A stretch of 64,000 bases of DNA from Gammaproteobacteria bacterium (GCA_030425295.1 JAUIAT010000003.1:1-64000); one strand, 5' to 3'; shown: positions 17,589 to 27,330, numbered from the stretch's first letter. Program-made: numbers and translations. Notes: a model not told the origin generated them from the letters alone.

Positions 17589-19391
17589 ATGCTTGACGAC
17601 AAAAAGCAATCACTCATAAGAGAACTTAAAGAAAATTTGACTAATCTAATTGCCTGCCTGACCAAAAATGCAATATTCAAAATCGCAAAAAACAAAGCGA
17701 AAATTCAAACTATAAATTATGATAGTCTTACAAATTTCCAAGAAAAAAATCGCCAAGATAACTCCATTGAACTCTACGCTGAAATTGTAACTTCGATGGT
17801 CGACCAAATCCAGAAAGCAATTCATACACTCTGGAATGAAAATAATGGCATTCGCATTTTACTCAAAGAGCCTAATAATGAATCGAGCAAGCAAGGATTT
17901 AGCATTATTCTTGATGAAGTATATTTAGAAGCCTTAGTTAAAGCTTTTAATCAAAACTCGCTCATGAAAGAGTACTTTCCTGAAGAACTAAAAGACTTTG
18001 AAACCAAGACTAATATTCAAGCACAAATAAATAAACTCCAAAATTCACCACAACACAATAACGTAGCAAACAGCTTATCATTTGCTGTCGAGACCACAAC
18101 TGAAATAAATAAACAACTAAGCATTGAAGTAAAAATAAGCAAAGATAAAGAAGTAAAAATATTAAAGTCACTATTAACCAAAGAACTCAATGAAATAGCC
18201 AAACTAAATCAAGCTAAAAGCGATGATAACTCAGCTTTTTATAATTTAATAATTGAAGATGAAAACTCTATTTCAGTCCAAAATGCATTTCTAGAATTCG
18301 CAAATACTATTTCGACTACATTAAATAAATTCAATACTATAATTTCCAATATTGAAAAATTAACTCAACAGATAAAGGAAAGCATTTGCGATGATGTAGA
18401 AGTTAACTATCCTTCAAATACCGACAAGCTATATGTTGTAACTCTAACATGTCCACCTGGCGATTTGAGAGATCAACTTGCGGCTTTTTTTGGCGAAGAC
18501 TTCAATGATCACGATAATAAGCTCTCATTCACTTTCCATGCTGATAAATTTGAAAAAGAAATGGAACGCATAAGAAATTGTCGTGCCCATGACATAATTA
18601 AAATTAATAACAAAGTTGCTGAAATAAAAGTGGAAACTGGCGGCTACTTAAATCTAGATGTAACTCCTACTTACCCCAAGAAAGCTCTCAAGATACAGCT
18701 TAATGGCACTGAACATCATCCACAGGTTAAATACTTATTTAATAAATTTTTTGGCTCCAAGCTAAACACTAGCACATCAGGGGTGCGCAGTATAAACTTC
18801 AACAAAACCGGTCAATTACTAAGCAGCATTGACTATCTTCACTCTACAATTAATAAGTTTCAAGAGATGAAAAAAGGTTTAGAGTCCCTTAAAAAGCTAT
18901 GGGTTAAATTTGACCCATATAGAAGAGAAGACAGCTCTAAGAAAGGCTATGTAGAAAGAGTTATAAACTTTTCTAAACATCAATATAACTATCACTTTGC
19001 AAGCGGCCCAACCTCAGCAAAAGTTAGCTCCGAATCAGGAATAGCAAACTCAATAATTGAAGCCCTAAAAAATAACTCCAATAAGCATATAGACGATGAA
19101 CTACTAGACAAACTTAAATCCTCTCTAGAGGAAAGACTTGAAGGAAAGATTAAAAGAAAAGTTGTTAATCCTGATAACCCTTTACGTGAAGCTTATCTTG
19201 CTGAAAAAGAAATCTCAAAAAAATTAGTAAAGTGTATTGATGAAATTAAAGATATTTACGAAAATGCGAAAAATAACGAACAAAACCTCAGCTTTAAAAC
19301 CTCAATTTGGAGCACGAACAACAGCTCTGGAAGTGATCTAGGGTATCCTATTGTTGAAGACAGTCAAAACAGACCGTCTAGCTCGTATTAA
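17589..19391 (+). CDS. Hypothetical 600-residue helical protein
   Basis: 600 residues, not recognised. It is rich in Lys, Asn, Glu and Ile, without a signal peptide or membrane segment. Long stretches look helical with coiled-coil character (residues about 140-270, and 440-590 after IKRKVVNPDNPLREAYLAEKE). The C-terminus is polar and Ser-rich, ending RPSSSY. An AAAGGA ribosome site sits about 8 bases before the ATG. A perfect hairpin follows the stop. It stands alone between uvrA and a pair of DUF2235 genes. A large, helical, orphan, AT-rich gene of this kind is typical of effector candidates in intracellular gammaproteobacteria, but no motif proves it. Confidence 0.65.
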   Translation: MLDDKKQSLIRELKENLTNLIACLTKNAIFKIAKNKAKIQTINYDSLTNFQEKNRQDNSIELYAEIVTSMVDQIQKAIHTLWNENNGIRILLKEPNNESSKQGFSIILDEVYLEALVKAFNQNSLMKEYFPEELKDFETKTNIQAQINKLQNSPQHNNVANSLSFAVETTTEINKQLSIEVKISKDKEVKILKSLLTKELNEIAKLNQAKSDDNSAFYNLIIEDENSISVQNAFLEFANTISTTLNKFNTIISNIEKLTQQIKESICDDVEVNYPSNTDKLYVVTLTCPPGDLRDQLAAFFGEDFNDHDNKLSFTFHADKFEKEMERIRNCRAHDIIKINNKVAEIKVETGGYLNLDVTPTYPKKALKIQLNGTEHHPQVKYLFNKFFGSKLNTSTSGVRSINFNKTGQLLSSIDYLHSTINKFQEMKKGLESLKKLWVKFDPYRREDSSKKGYVERVINFSKHQYNYHFASGPTSAKVSSESGIANSIIEALKNNSNKHIDDELLDKLKSSLEERLEGKIKRKVVNPDNPLREAYLAEKEISKKLVKCIDEIKDIYENAKNNEQNLSFKTSIWSTNNSSGSDLGYPIVEDSQNRPSSSY

Positions 19392-19395
19392 TTTA

Positions 19396-19420
19396 AAGGG
19401 GCAAAAATTCTTTGCCCCTT
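19396..19420. terminator. Hairpin after the 600-residue gene
   Basis: A perfect 10-bp stem (aaggggcaaa / tttgcccctt) with a 5-base loop, starting 4 bases after the stop codon. There is no clear T-run, so it may be an mRNA 3' stabiliser or a weak terminator. Confidence 0.65.
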
Positions 19421-19571
19421 AACCTTCTCTTACAATAAAGAAAAAGAATAAATAAAACATCATAAAGCAATACAATCAAATAGTTACAAAAAACAAAGGC
19501 TCTAAAATATGGCTTAATTTAACTCAAAGTGTTAGGATGAAAATGTGGCATCAACGTAAGGAGAGCGAACG

Positions 19572-21041
19572 ATGGCTATTTTTATTCTATCTGATGGAAC
19601 CTTTGGAAAACCTTCTTATCATCCGCGTTCAAGCATATCCATTATGCATGAATACCTAATCAAAAATCCTGACCAAAAAGTATTTTACGATCCTGGTGTT
19701 GCCACTCATGGCAAAGGCCCATATGAAAGCTTTTTAAGCCTGACCAAATACATAAATTTATGGCAAGCGGCAACTGGCTCAGGAATTAATGAAAATATAA
19801 TGGATTTATATCGTTACTTAATCTTGAACTATAAGCCAGGCGAAGAAGTATTTTTAACAGGATTTAGCCGAGGCGGATATACAGCACGTAGTTTTGCTGG
19901 CATGGTGCGCAAAGCTGGAATTCTTGATCCAATGAAAATATTACAAAGCGAAATGTTTTTAGAACAGCTAAATGAGAAAGAAAAAAAAGAATTCGATAAT
20001 TTAAGCGAACAAAATATTACAAATATTTTCAACAAAATTAGCGAGCATGCAAAAGACTATAAAGACCATGAGACTAAGGCCCATGAAAAAGCTTGCAAAG
20101 CTGCTGATGATTTTGTTTACAAATTACAGGCAACTAGCAATGCACAAATCACTGCCGAAAACGCACAAAAAATACTAAAAAAACAAATTGACAAAAATCT
20201 TAATAAGGTAGATGAGCAATTTCACTGTGAGCAAGTTTACAAAAAATTCACAAGCTTAGAAAAGAAAATTGCAGCTGCAATTGAGCAAAAAATTCGTCAC
20301 GCTTTTTCAGTATATAAAAGACATCATTTACACCCAGACCATGAGTCTATTCGAGCTTTTCGCAAAGATTGGACTCACTTTGAAGACATGAAAGACACTA
20401 AAATATTTAAAGCAATGGGCATATTCGACACAGTTAAATCTCTTGGAAAGCCTATACCTGGCTGGGGTTATATTGATGTCCCACCATTTCACGATCATAA
20501 GCTTAGTAGAAATATTGAAAACGCTTTGCATTTGGTAAGCATTGATGAATACAGACCTGCCTTTAAGCATACACCTATGCAGGCAAGCTCAGGCACTAAT
20601 CTTACAGAAATTTATTGCGCTGGAGATCACTGCGATATAGGTGGTGGACATGGTGACACTGACAAATTCCGCGACGACGGCAACCCAAGGTTATGTAATT
20701 TATACCTACAAAAAATGGTAGAATTCTTCAAGGAACATGGGGCTATTTTTGATGATCAAATCAAACTTATTCAACACCAAGATGACCATATGGGGATAGT
20801 TCATGACTCCAAAACTCACCCGCTTTACCCGTTAAGCAAAACGCATTACAGGCGCCCAATAGATAAAGATGCAAATGTATTGCAAGAGACTGTGGATAGA
20901 TTCCAAAATGACCCCAGATATAATCCTATTAAGCTTAAGCAATGGGCTGCTGAAAACGAAATATTGAAGCAAGTTGAGCCAATTATTGATAAAGCTAATC
21001 AAGGATCTGGCATATGCTCACTACCTTGCACAATACTATAA
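19572..21041 (+). CDS. DUF2235 alpha/beta-hydrolase protein, copy 1
   Basis: 489 residues of the DUF2235 family, which includes type VI secretion phospholipase effectors (Tle1) and many uncharacterised proteins. The N-terminus has ILSDGTFGKPSYHPRSSI, then YDPGVATHGKGP, the nucleophile elbow GFSRGGYTARS with Ser99, and late in the protein the acid/His region CAGDHCDIGGGHGDT, which matches the family's HxDVGGG motif. A helical insertion of about 150 residues (115-265), Lys/Ala/Glu-rich and predicted coiled, lies after the elbow. There is no signal peptide. The ATG is preceded by AAGGAG. A paralog follows 78 bases downstream across a strong hairpin. An ester or phospholipid hydrolase role is expected; secretion is inferred. 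Confidence 0.87.
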   Translation: MAIFILSDGTFGKPSYHPRSSISIMHEYLIKNPDQKVFYDPGVATHGKGPYESFLSLTKYINLWQAATGSGINENIMDLYRYLILNYKPGEEVFLTGFSRGGYTARSFAGMVRKAGILDPMKILQSEMFLEQLNEKEKKEFDNLSEQNITNIFNKISEHAKDYKDHETKAHEKACKAADDFVYKLQATSNAQITAENAQKILKKQIDKNLNKVDEQFHCEQVYKKFTSLEKKIAAAIEQKIRHAFSVYKRHHLHPDHESIRAFRKDWTHFEDMKDTKIFKAMGIFDTVKSLGKPIPGWGYIDVPPFHDHKLSRNIENALHLVSIDEYRPAFKHTPMQASSGTNLTEIYCAGDHCDIGGGHGDTDKFRDDGNPRLCNLYLQKMVEFFKEHGAIFDDQIKLIQHQDDHMGIVHDSKTHPLYPLSKTHYRRPIDKDANVLQETVDRFQNDPRYNPIKLKQWAAENEILKQVEPIIDKANQGSGICSLPCTIL

Positions 21042-21057
21042 ATCGGTAATAATAATC

Positions 21058-21090
21058 TCTGCCCCTGGATCGGCTAGACCCAGGGGCAGA
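21058..21090. terminator. Hairpin between the two DUF2235 genes
   Basis: An 11-bp perfect stem, tctgcccctgg / ccaggggcaga, with a loop of 11 bases just after the stop of copy 1. It has no T-run. It may reduce read-through into copy 2 or stabilise the upstream message. Confidence 0.65.
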
Positions 21091-21119
21091 ATAGCAGCTG
21101 TTAACAAAAGGAGTTTTCT

Positions 21120-22418
21120 ATGAAAAAAATAATGTTATTAGCTGATGGCACATGGGGGAAGGAAACTTATTTCCCCTTAACCAATATTGCTCTATTACAC
21201 AAATTTTTCATAAGAAGTAAAAGTCAAGTAGTTTTCTATGAACCCGGGGTTGGCTCACACGGCGATGGGCCATGGAGCAGCCCTATTAGTTGGGATTTTA
21301 TGGAGAATTTATATGAAGGCATAACAGGTGCCAGTATAAATATTCATATAAAAAACATCTATAGGTATTTATGCCTTAACTACGAGGTGGGCGATGAAGT
21401 CTTCTGTAGCGGGTTCAGTCGTGGAGCTTACACGGTTCGCAGCATTTGCGGCATGATCAGGAAAGCTGGAATATTGGATCCTAAAAAAATCATACAAGAA
21501 ACTGGCTGGGGCAAAAAGTTAAGTGATGCAAGAATACACTCAATACTCAAAAAACTAAGTGATAGAATTAATATATTTCATACAAATATTATTAATAAAC
21601 TGCAAAAATCTAATGACTTTACAAAACATGACGAACTGTCACCTATCGAATCAAAAGCTGCAAAGCTGATAGAGACAAAAATAGATTTGGCTTTTAAACT
21701 ATACCAAGAAGATAATAAAACTCCTGACACTGAAACTGCTATTAAATTTAGAGATAAAAATTGTCATTTCTCAGATATCAAAAATCACAAAATAATCAAA
21801 GGACTTGGAGTATTTGATACTGTTGGCTCTATAGGAATTCCAATTCCATTAATTGGTTTCATTGATGTGCCAAAATTTCACAACATAACATTAAGTAAAA
21901 TTATTGTTAATGCCCTGCACCTAGTGGCAATTGATGAAAAACGTAAGGCCTTTATGTATACGCCGATGAAAGCCAAAGAAGGCACCAAGCTGGATCAAGT
22001 ATTTTGTGCTGGAAGCCATGCTGATCTTGGCGGAGGCAATCCAGTTCCAAGAGATAACGGACAGCCACATATTGCCAACCTACACTTGCAAAAAATGAGA
22101 ATGTGGTTTGAATTGCTAGAAATCAAATTTGACAAAGGCATACTTCAATACCAAAACTCAAAGGACTATTTAGATAAGCTACATATTGTTGGATTTAAAC
22201 CTATTGCACTATTTTTTGATACTCCAAGAAAAATTGACATAAATGCAACCGTACTTGCAGAAGTAGTTAAACGTTACAAAGCAGACCCTAAATACAAACC
22301 ATATAATCTTGTAGAGTGGATGGATTATCACCGAATTTACAAGGGTGTTAAAGAAGTTGCCACACAAACTGAAGAGTCTTACTTAATGGATAATAAAGGC
22401 CAACCTTTAATGAATTAA
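21120..22418 (+). CDS. DUF2235 alpha/beta-hydrolase protein, copy 2
   Basis: 432 residues, a diverged paralog of the preceding gene. Shared landmarks: LLADGTWGKETY near the start, FYEPGVGSHGDGP, elbow GFSRGAYTVRS with Ser100, FDTVGSIGIPIPLIGFIDVPKFH and the catalytic CAGSHADLGGGN. It lacks much of the helical insertion of copy 1, so its post-elbow region is shorter. AAGGAG lies before the ATG. The stop codon sits inside a 9-base sequence (tgaattaat) that is repeated at the far side of the adjoining transposable element, so the element landed at the very end of this gene and left the C-terminus intact. Tandem duplication followed by divergence suggests two related substrates. Confidence 0.87.
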   Translation: MKKIMLLADGTWGKETYFPLTNIALLHKFFIRSKSQVVFYEPGVGSHGDGPWSSPISWDFMENLYEGITGASINIHIKNIYRYLCLNYEVGDEVFCSGFSRGAYTVRSICGMIRKAGILDPKKIIQETGWGKKLSDARIHSILKKLSDRINIFHTNIINKLQKSNDFTKHDELSPIESKAAKLIETKIDLAFKLYQEDNKTPDTETAIKFRDKNCHFSDIKNHKIIKGLGVFDTVGSIGIPIPLIGFIDVPKFHNITLSKIIVNALHLVAIDEKRKAFMYTPMKAKEGTKLDQVFCAGSHADLGGGNPVPRDNGQPHIANLHLQKMRMWFELLEIKFDKGILQYQNSKDYLDKLHIVGFKPIALFFDTPRKIDINATVLAEVVKRYKADPKYKPYNLVEWMDYHRIYKGVKEVATQTEESYLMDNKGQPLMN

Positions 22419-22419
22419 T

Positions 22420-22748
22420 CACCTTACGCAGGCTGCAAAGGTTTAGGGTAAACACATCTAAACTCATACATTTAACATCTACAATCCCGGTGCTACAGCC
22501 GTCATCTCGGCGCTACAGCAGTCATCCCGGTGCTACAGCAGTCATCCCGGCGCTACAGCCGTCATCTCGGCGCTACAGCCGTCATCCCGAGCGTAGTCGA
22601 GGGATCCGAACCAGCACATCAATCAGATCTCTCCATTACGCACCTTCGGTGCTTCAGTCGAGATGACGAGGAGTGCTGGGGTAATCCTCCCAAAACTCAT
22701 AAAATTAAAAAATCTCCCCCTAAACCTTTACAGCCTGCGTAAGGTGAG
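22420..22748. mobile_element. Non-coding element (~329 bp) with 30-bp terminal inverted repeats and 9-bp target duplication
   Basis: Ends at 22419-22448 and 22718-22747 are inverted copies with one mismatch. The string tgaattaat flanks both sides (22411-22419 and 22749-22757), which looks like a target-site duplication. Inside is an array of five 20-bp units (gctacagccgtcatctcggc and variants, about 22491-22592), then a tcatcccgagcgtagtcgagggatcc segment. No transposase is encoded. A second, right-truncated copy is at 35896-36222. Confidence 0.85.
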
Positions 22749-22855
22749 TGAATTAATAGAAACCCACAACAAGACCTAGATAAAATTTTACTAGGACTCT
22801 CCTGTAAAAATATGATACATTGCGCCGAAAGCAAATAGAGCAACATGTAACCAAA

Positions 22856-24181
22856 ATGGTGCCTTCAGAACAACAGCCTAGTATATATTCAGATAAGTTT
22901 GAATCTGATCTTAATTCAGCAATTCGTGAAAACCGAGCAACCGAATTTATTGAAAACTATATATCAAACCCTAAAAACAGCAGAACTGATTACTCAAAAA
23001 AAGAACGGTTCGTTCTCAATTTATCTGAGTGTGCATGCCTGCACTTGTCTCGAGACCACAATAATAGAAGACAAAAAATAACAAAAAAAATTACCGAACA
23101 CTGTAAATCTGCCGTTAAAACAAGTGACACGATAAAATACATGAGTATAGGATGTGGAGGACTACTTCACGATTTTCATAATGCATTTCATTTACTAAAA
23201 AATGGAAATTCTATCGAAATAGATCTAATAGACCCTAAAACTGAGGCAAATGCCTTAGAACAATTTAAACTCTTACATCATGTAGCAACTGAAAAAAAAA
23301 CATTGCTAAAAATTAATCATTATGAAAATTTCGAGGAGTATATAGAACGCAATGATGATCAAAAAAAATTAGACATCATAACTGCCATAGATTTTGAAGA
23401 CACATTAAAAAAGTATAGTGCGTTCAGCACAATACATAAAGCTAAAAGCAAATTGAGCGAAGAGGGTAAGTTTTATTTGTCATTTCATGGATCAGATCTC
23501 GAATTAAACCAAACAAACCTAATAAATAATATTTATCACTACAAATCAGAAGCAGTCCAGGCAATAAAAAAAATCAACTTCCAAAGCACTACTACAATTA
23601 ACTGCGCTTTCCTTGGTGATTTACATGCAAATTTTCGCACCATCACTTATATGTTAAATAAAGTCGCTTCAGAGAATATTACCAACGTTTGTCTAACTCT
23701 ATCCCAACCCAAAAACACCAGGAAAAAATTTAATACTCAGGAGCTAGAAAGTTTTTTAAAACTCTTTAATCCAGATATAAATTTAAACATCAACTTTGTT
23801 GATAATACCTCTCAATTCATCGAAACAGCTAAAGACATAAAATTTAATTGCATTTTTTGGAATGAAGCCTTTAGAAAACGAAAACCTAAACACATAAGAG
23901 CCCTAGCTAAAAAAATAGATAAAATACACCCTAACGCTCATCGATACTACGATACATATAAGATTAAAACAAAAATAAAACTCCCCTGGCAGAAAAGAGC
24001 ACTCACCAAGAGAAAATATCTCTTAAAACATGATTTAAAATCAGGCGAAAAACTACCTATAACGGTATCGGATATACTTAGAGGGTTTTTGTCACTATTT
24101 AAGGCGCTGGGTAATCTTATAACTAAACGAAGTGGGCGGCAAAATGAAGATACACAACCAAGATTTTACACGCCCGCCTAA
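22856..24181 (+). CDS. Hypothetical protein with methyltransferase-like segment
   Basis: 441 residues from the ATG at 22856; a TTG at 22820 would add 12. It is not assigned to a family. Around residue 105 the sequence IKYMSIGCGGLLHDFH, followed by IEIDLIDPK, resembles motif I and motif II of Rossmann-fold methyltransferases (GxGxG loop, then an acidic residue ending the second strand). A later KKLDIITAIDFEDTLKKYS would fit motif IV. A second unit with CAFLGDLHANFRTITYML may follow. The C-terminal 90 residues are strongly basic, with KRALTKRKYLLKH. No ribosome site stands out. The gene directly follows the transposable element and precedes the oxidoreductase genes. Catalysis is a guess from pattern only. 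Confidence 0.6.
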   Translation: MVPSEQQPSIYSDKFESDLNSAIRENRATEFIENYISNPKNSRTDYSKKERFVLNLSECACLHLSRDHNNRRQKITKKITEHCKSAVKTSDTIKYMSIGCGGLLHDFHNAFHLLKNGNSIEIDLIDPKTEANALEQFKLLHHVATEKKTLLKINHYENFEEYIERNDDQKKLDIITAIDFEDTLKKYSAFSTIHKAKSKLSEEGKFYLSFHGSDLELNQTNLINNIYHYKSEAVQAIKKINFQSTTTINCAFLGDLHANFRTITYMLNKVASENITNVCLTLSQPKNTRKKFNTQELESFLKLFNPDINLNINFVDNTSQFIETAKDIKFNCIFWNEAFRKRKPKHIRALAKKIDKIHPNAHRYYDTYKIKTKIKLPWQKRALTKRKYLLKHDLKSGEKLPITVSDILRGFLSLFKALGNLITKRSGRQNEDTQPRFYTPA

Positions 24182-24265
24182 AAAGGCTAAAAAATAATCA
24201 ATTATATTTGCAGAAATAGCGCAACTATATTAAAGTATGCACAAATGTTATTTTCGGGGAATTAC

Positions 24266-26236
24266 ATGACAAAAAAAGCCCATCAAGAGTTCACATGGGT
24301 CCTTGGCGGACCTCAAGGCAGTGGCGTTAATTCAAGTGCTGAAGTTTACGGTCGGATCATGACACGCCTAGGCTATTACCTTTTCAGTAATATTGAACAT
24401 CACAGTAATATTAAAGGCAAACATAGCCATTTTGTAGCACGTATTAGTAATAATCGTGTGCGATCACATCGTGATGCAATTGATATGCTTGTTGTGCTTG
24501 ATGAAGAAAGTTTGCAAGGTGACTTTTATCAATATTATCCAACGCATCGCGGCCTTATCCACCGTGTAAAGCCTGGTGGTAGAGTTTTATTTGATACTGA
24601 TTCAATTAAAGACGCAGCAACACACGCAAGCAAAGATGTACACCTGTTAGGTATTCCTTTTACCGATATTATCGATACGGCACTAACACACTTTGGCAAA
24701 GCTGGCGAAGGACGTAAATTCTCAATCATGAAAAACACTGTTGCATTAGGTGCCAGTCTTGGTCTACTGAATGCAGACAAAGAATTAATGAAAAAGACGA
24801 TTGCCGAAGGGTTTAAAGCTAAGAAGAAAGCAGCTGAAACAAATGCTGCCGTTGCCGAATGTGCATATAACTATGTGCAAGATGCATTTAAGGATCATAT
24901 TACACCTCTTTTTACATCACCCAACCTTAAAGACCAAATAATGATCAACGGCTCTCAATCTGCAGGTATGGCTAAAATTAGTGCTGGCTGTGGATTACTA
25001 GCGTATTACCCAATTAGTCCAGCAACTGCTGAATGCGAGTATCTTGAGCAACATCAAGAGCAATATCCAATGCAAATTGTTCAGTGTGAAGATGAGGTTG
25101 CATCAATAAATATTATCGCTTCTGGCGCCCATGCAGGCGTTAGATCAACCACTTCGACATCTGGTCCTGGTTTTGCACTTATGGCAGAAGGCATTGGCTA
25201 TGCAGCAATTACCGAAGCTCCAGGACCGGTTGTATCTCTATATCAAAGATCAGGACCAAGTACAGGTGTACCGACTCGCCAAGAACAAGGTGATCTTAGA
25301 ATGGCTATCCATAATGGCCAAGGTGATTACCCTGTTATCGTTTTAGCACCAGGTGATACTAAAGAGTACTTCTATGATACTTTTGAAGCATTCAATTTAT
25401 GCGATCGATACCAAGTTCCAGCAATCATGATGTTTGATAAGCATGGGGCACGCAGTATGATGAACCTGACTCCATTTGATGATTCAAAATTAGAAATTGA
25501 TCGAGGCTCTAGATTTGATAAATCTCAGCTAACTGCTGAAAACCCAATTTACAATCGCTATCAATTTGGGGATAACCCTGTTTCGCCAAGATCTATACCT
25601 GGCGAGGAAGGTGGCATTTTCTGGACTAGCTCTGATGAACATCATCAAGATGGTCATATTTCAGAAGGCGTTGGCAACCGCATGGCTATGATGCATAAGC
25701 GCATGGCGAAAATGGATTTGTTACTTAAAGAGTTTCCTAGAGATGAGCAAATTAAGGTTTATGGCAATCCAGAATCTAAGTTTGCAGTGGTGACTTGGGG
25801 TACGACGAAATCAGTTTTACAAGATATTTTAGAAAGTGAAGAAAAGCCTTTTGATTTCAAATTAATTCAAATCAAACTAATGAATCCTTTCCCCAAAGAC
25901 CTTCTAAACGAAATGCTTTCTAGCGAAGATACTATTGTTTGCTGTGAGCAAAATTGGGATGGACAATTAGCAGGACTTCTTCAGCAAAACATGAATTATC
26001 CAATTCATAGTAAAATTTTAAAATTTGACGGGCGCCCTCTTGCTTTTGAAGAAGCAATCATAGGGCTAAAAGCTGCATACGAAAATCCTCAAGAAAGAAT
26101 TGTTATATCTGATGGAGAAATCAGAAATGAAGAAACTTGGGGTTACGAAGAAGTAGCGAACCTTGTTGAGACTCGCAAAAACCGCAATAAACAACTTAAA
26201 ACTCCGGTGCCATTGCCACCTGGGTACAACCGATAA
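24266..26236 (+). CDS. korA: 2-oxoacid:ferredoxin oxidoreductase, fused gamma-alpha subunit
   Basis: 656 residues from the ATG at 24266, chosen because GGGGA lies 7 bases upstream; an ATG at 24245 would add seven. The first 190 residues are the gamma domain (VLGGPQGSGVNSSAEVYGRI), and the rest is the alpha pyrimidine-binding part of the thiamine-diphosphate enzyme, with GCGLLAYYPISPATAECEYLEQ and TSTSGPGFALMAEGIGYA. Together with the beta subunit and the ferredoxin encoded downstream it would oxidise a 2-oxoacid, most probably 2-oxoglutarate, to its CoA thioester and reduce ferredoxin. The gamma-alpha fusion with a separate beta is the KorAB architecture. Substrate choice from sequence is uncertain, so the symbol is provisional. 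Confidence 0.9.
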   Translation: MTKKAHQEFTWVLGGPQGSGVNSSAEVYGRIMTRLGYYLFSNIEHHSNIKGKHSHFVARISNNRVRSHRDAIDMLVVLDEESLQGDFYQYYPTHRGLIHRVKPGGRVLFDTDSIKDAATHASKDVHLLGIPFTDIIDTALTHFGKAGEGRKFSIMKNTVALGASLGLLNADKELMKKTIAEGFKAKKKAAETNAAVAECAYNYVQDAFKDHITPLFTSPNLKDQIMINGSQSAGMAKISAGCGLLAYYPISPATAECEYLEQHQEQYPMQIVQCEDEVASINIIASGAHAGVRSTTSTSGPGFALMAEGIGYAAITEAPGPVVSLYQRSGPSTGVPTRQEQGDLRMAIHNGQGDYPVIVLAPGDTKEYFYDTFEAFNLCDRYQVPAIMMFDKHGARSMMNLTPFDDSKLEIDRGSRFDKSQLTAENPIYNRYQFGDNPVSPRSIPGEEGGIFWTSSDEHHQDGHISEGVGNRMAMMHKRMAKMDLLLKEFPRDEQIKVYGNPESKFAVVTWGTTKSVLQDILESEEKPFDFKLIQIKLMNPFPKDLLNEMLSSEDTIVCCEQNWDGQLAGLLQQNMNYPIHSKILKFDGRPLAFEEAIIGLKAAYENPQERIVISDGEIRNEETWGYEEVANLVETRKNRNKQLKTPVPLPPGYNR

Positions 26237-26251
26237 TAGGAGCTTTAAGAT

Positions 26252-27193
26252 ATGACTACATACAAATCAAAAGATTATAAAGCTCAAAATATTAATAATG
26301 ACTGGTGCCCTGGCTGTGGAGACTATGCAATTTTGAGCGCAATTCAGCTAGCTCTAACTAAACTACAGATAGCACCTCATAATGTTGCAATGGTTAGTGG
26401 AATTGGTTGCTCAGGAAAAGTATCACATTATGTACACTCATATGGCTTTCATACGCTTCATGGCCGAGCAGTACCGCATGCAACCGGCATGAAACTTGCT
26501 AACCATGAGCTAACTGTAATTGCAGCAGGTGGTGATGGTGACGGCTATGGTATCGGGGGCGGACATTTCGTCGCAGGTGGTCGCCGTAATCTAGATTTCA
26601 CTTACATTGTATTTAATAATGACATTTATGCTCTAACTAAAGGTCAAGCCTCACCGACTATTGAGAAAGGCAACAAAACTAAAACTATGCCCGAAGCTGC
26701 TATTTTTGAACCAATTAACCCTGTTTCTCTTGCAATTTCATCTGGTTATACATTTGTTGCAAGATCATACTCTTTAGATGTGAAATACACTGCAGATTTA
26801 ATTGCTAAAGCTATCCAACATAAAGGTAGCGCGATAGTTGATATTATGCAAACATGCCCAGCATTTAATGACGTTCATACTAAAACTTGGTATGAAGGTC
26901 TAGATCGTGAAGATAAACAACCTAGATTCTACAAGCTTGATGAAGAAGGATTCGACGGAGTTGTAAAAAACCCAAAAGATGAACAAGAAGTGGTTGCAAA
27001 GAAAATGCAAGCATTGCAAACTGCAATGTCTTTTCAGAAAGATAGACTGCCAATTGGCTTGTTCTATCAAAATGAAACAGAATGTCTAGATGATCATTTA
27101 GCTAAAAAAATGCCTTCTTTAAAAGAAGCACCCATTGTTAAGCAAGATATTTATAAGCGTGATTTAAACCCTCTATTTGATGAATTAAGGTAA
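26252..27193 (+). CDS. korB: 2-oxoacid:ferredoxin oxidoreductase beta subunit
   Basis: 313 residues, the subunit binding thiamine diphosphate and an Fe-S cluster. Visible: WCPGCGDYAILSA (Cys19 and Cys22), SGIGCSGKVSHYV with another cysteine, HGRAVPHATGMKLAN, and the diphosphate-Mg motif GGDGDGYGIGGGHF followed by FNNDIYALTKGQASPT. A CPAFND motif appears near residue 207. It lies 15 bases after korA behind a TAGGAG site, so both are translated from one message. The only ferredoxin gene of the window follows 137 bases on, across a palindromic repeat. The Kor name is provisional, as for the alpha subunit. Confidence 0.93.
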   Translation: MTTYKSKDYKAQNINNDWCPGCGDYAILSAIQLALTKLQIAPHNVAMVSGIGCSGKVSHYVHSYGFHTLHGRAVPHATGMKLANHELTVIAAGGDGDGYGIGGGHFVAGGRRNLDFTYIVFNNDIYALTKGQASPTIEKGNKTKTMPEAAIFEPINPVSLAISSGYTFVARSYSLDVKYTADLIAKAIQHKGSAIVDIMQTCPAFNDVHTKTWYEGLDREDKQPRFYKLDEEGFDGVVKNPKDEQEVVAKKMQALQTAMSFQKDRLPIGLFYQNETECLDDHLAKKMPSLKEAPIVKQDIYKRDLNPLFDELR

Positions 27194-27199
27194 TTCATA

Positions 27200-27277
27200 A
27201 TGGATCCCGCGGTCAAGCCGCGGGATGACATGAACTTACTAAAATTTGTCATCCCGTGGCTTGACCACGGGATCCAT
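27200..27277. repeat. Double palindromic repeat between korB and the ferredoxin gene
   Basis: ggatcccgcggtcaagccgc at 27202 and gtcatcccgtggcttgacca at 27249 are two palindromes in opposite orientation, so the whole 78 bases can fold as one long hairpin. It is the intergenic counterpart of the element inside feoB. It may attenuate transcription between korB and the ferredoxin gene. Confidence 0.85.
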
Positions 27278-27330
27278 TAAAAAACAATTTAATTCTTTTC
27301 TAGCCTGCGCTAGAATGACGAGAAGAAAGT

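Noticed and set aside
22491-22592. Possible CRISPR array
   Set aside because: The 20-bp units are head to tail with no spacers between them, and no cas gene is present.
22530-22742. A 70-codon frame on the plus strand
   Set aside because: It lies entirely inside the 30-bp-TIR element and reads its repeat units; not a gene.
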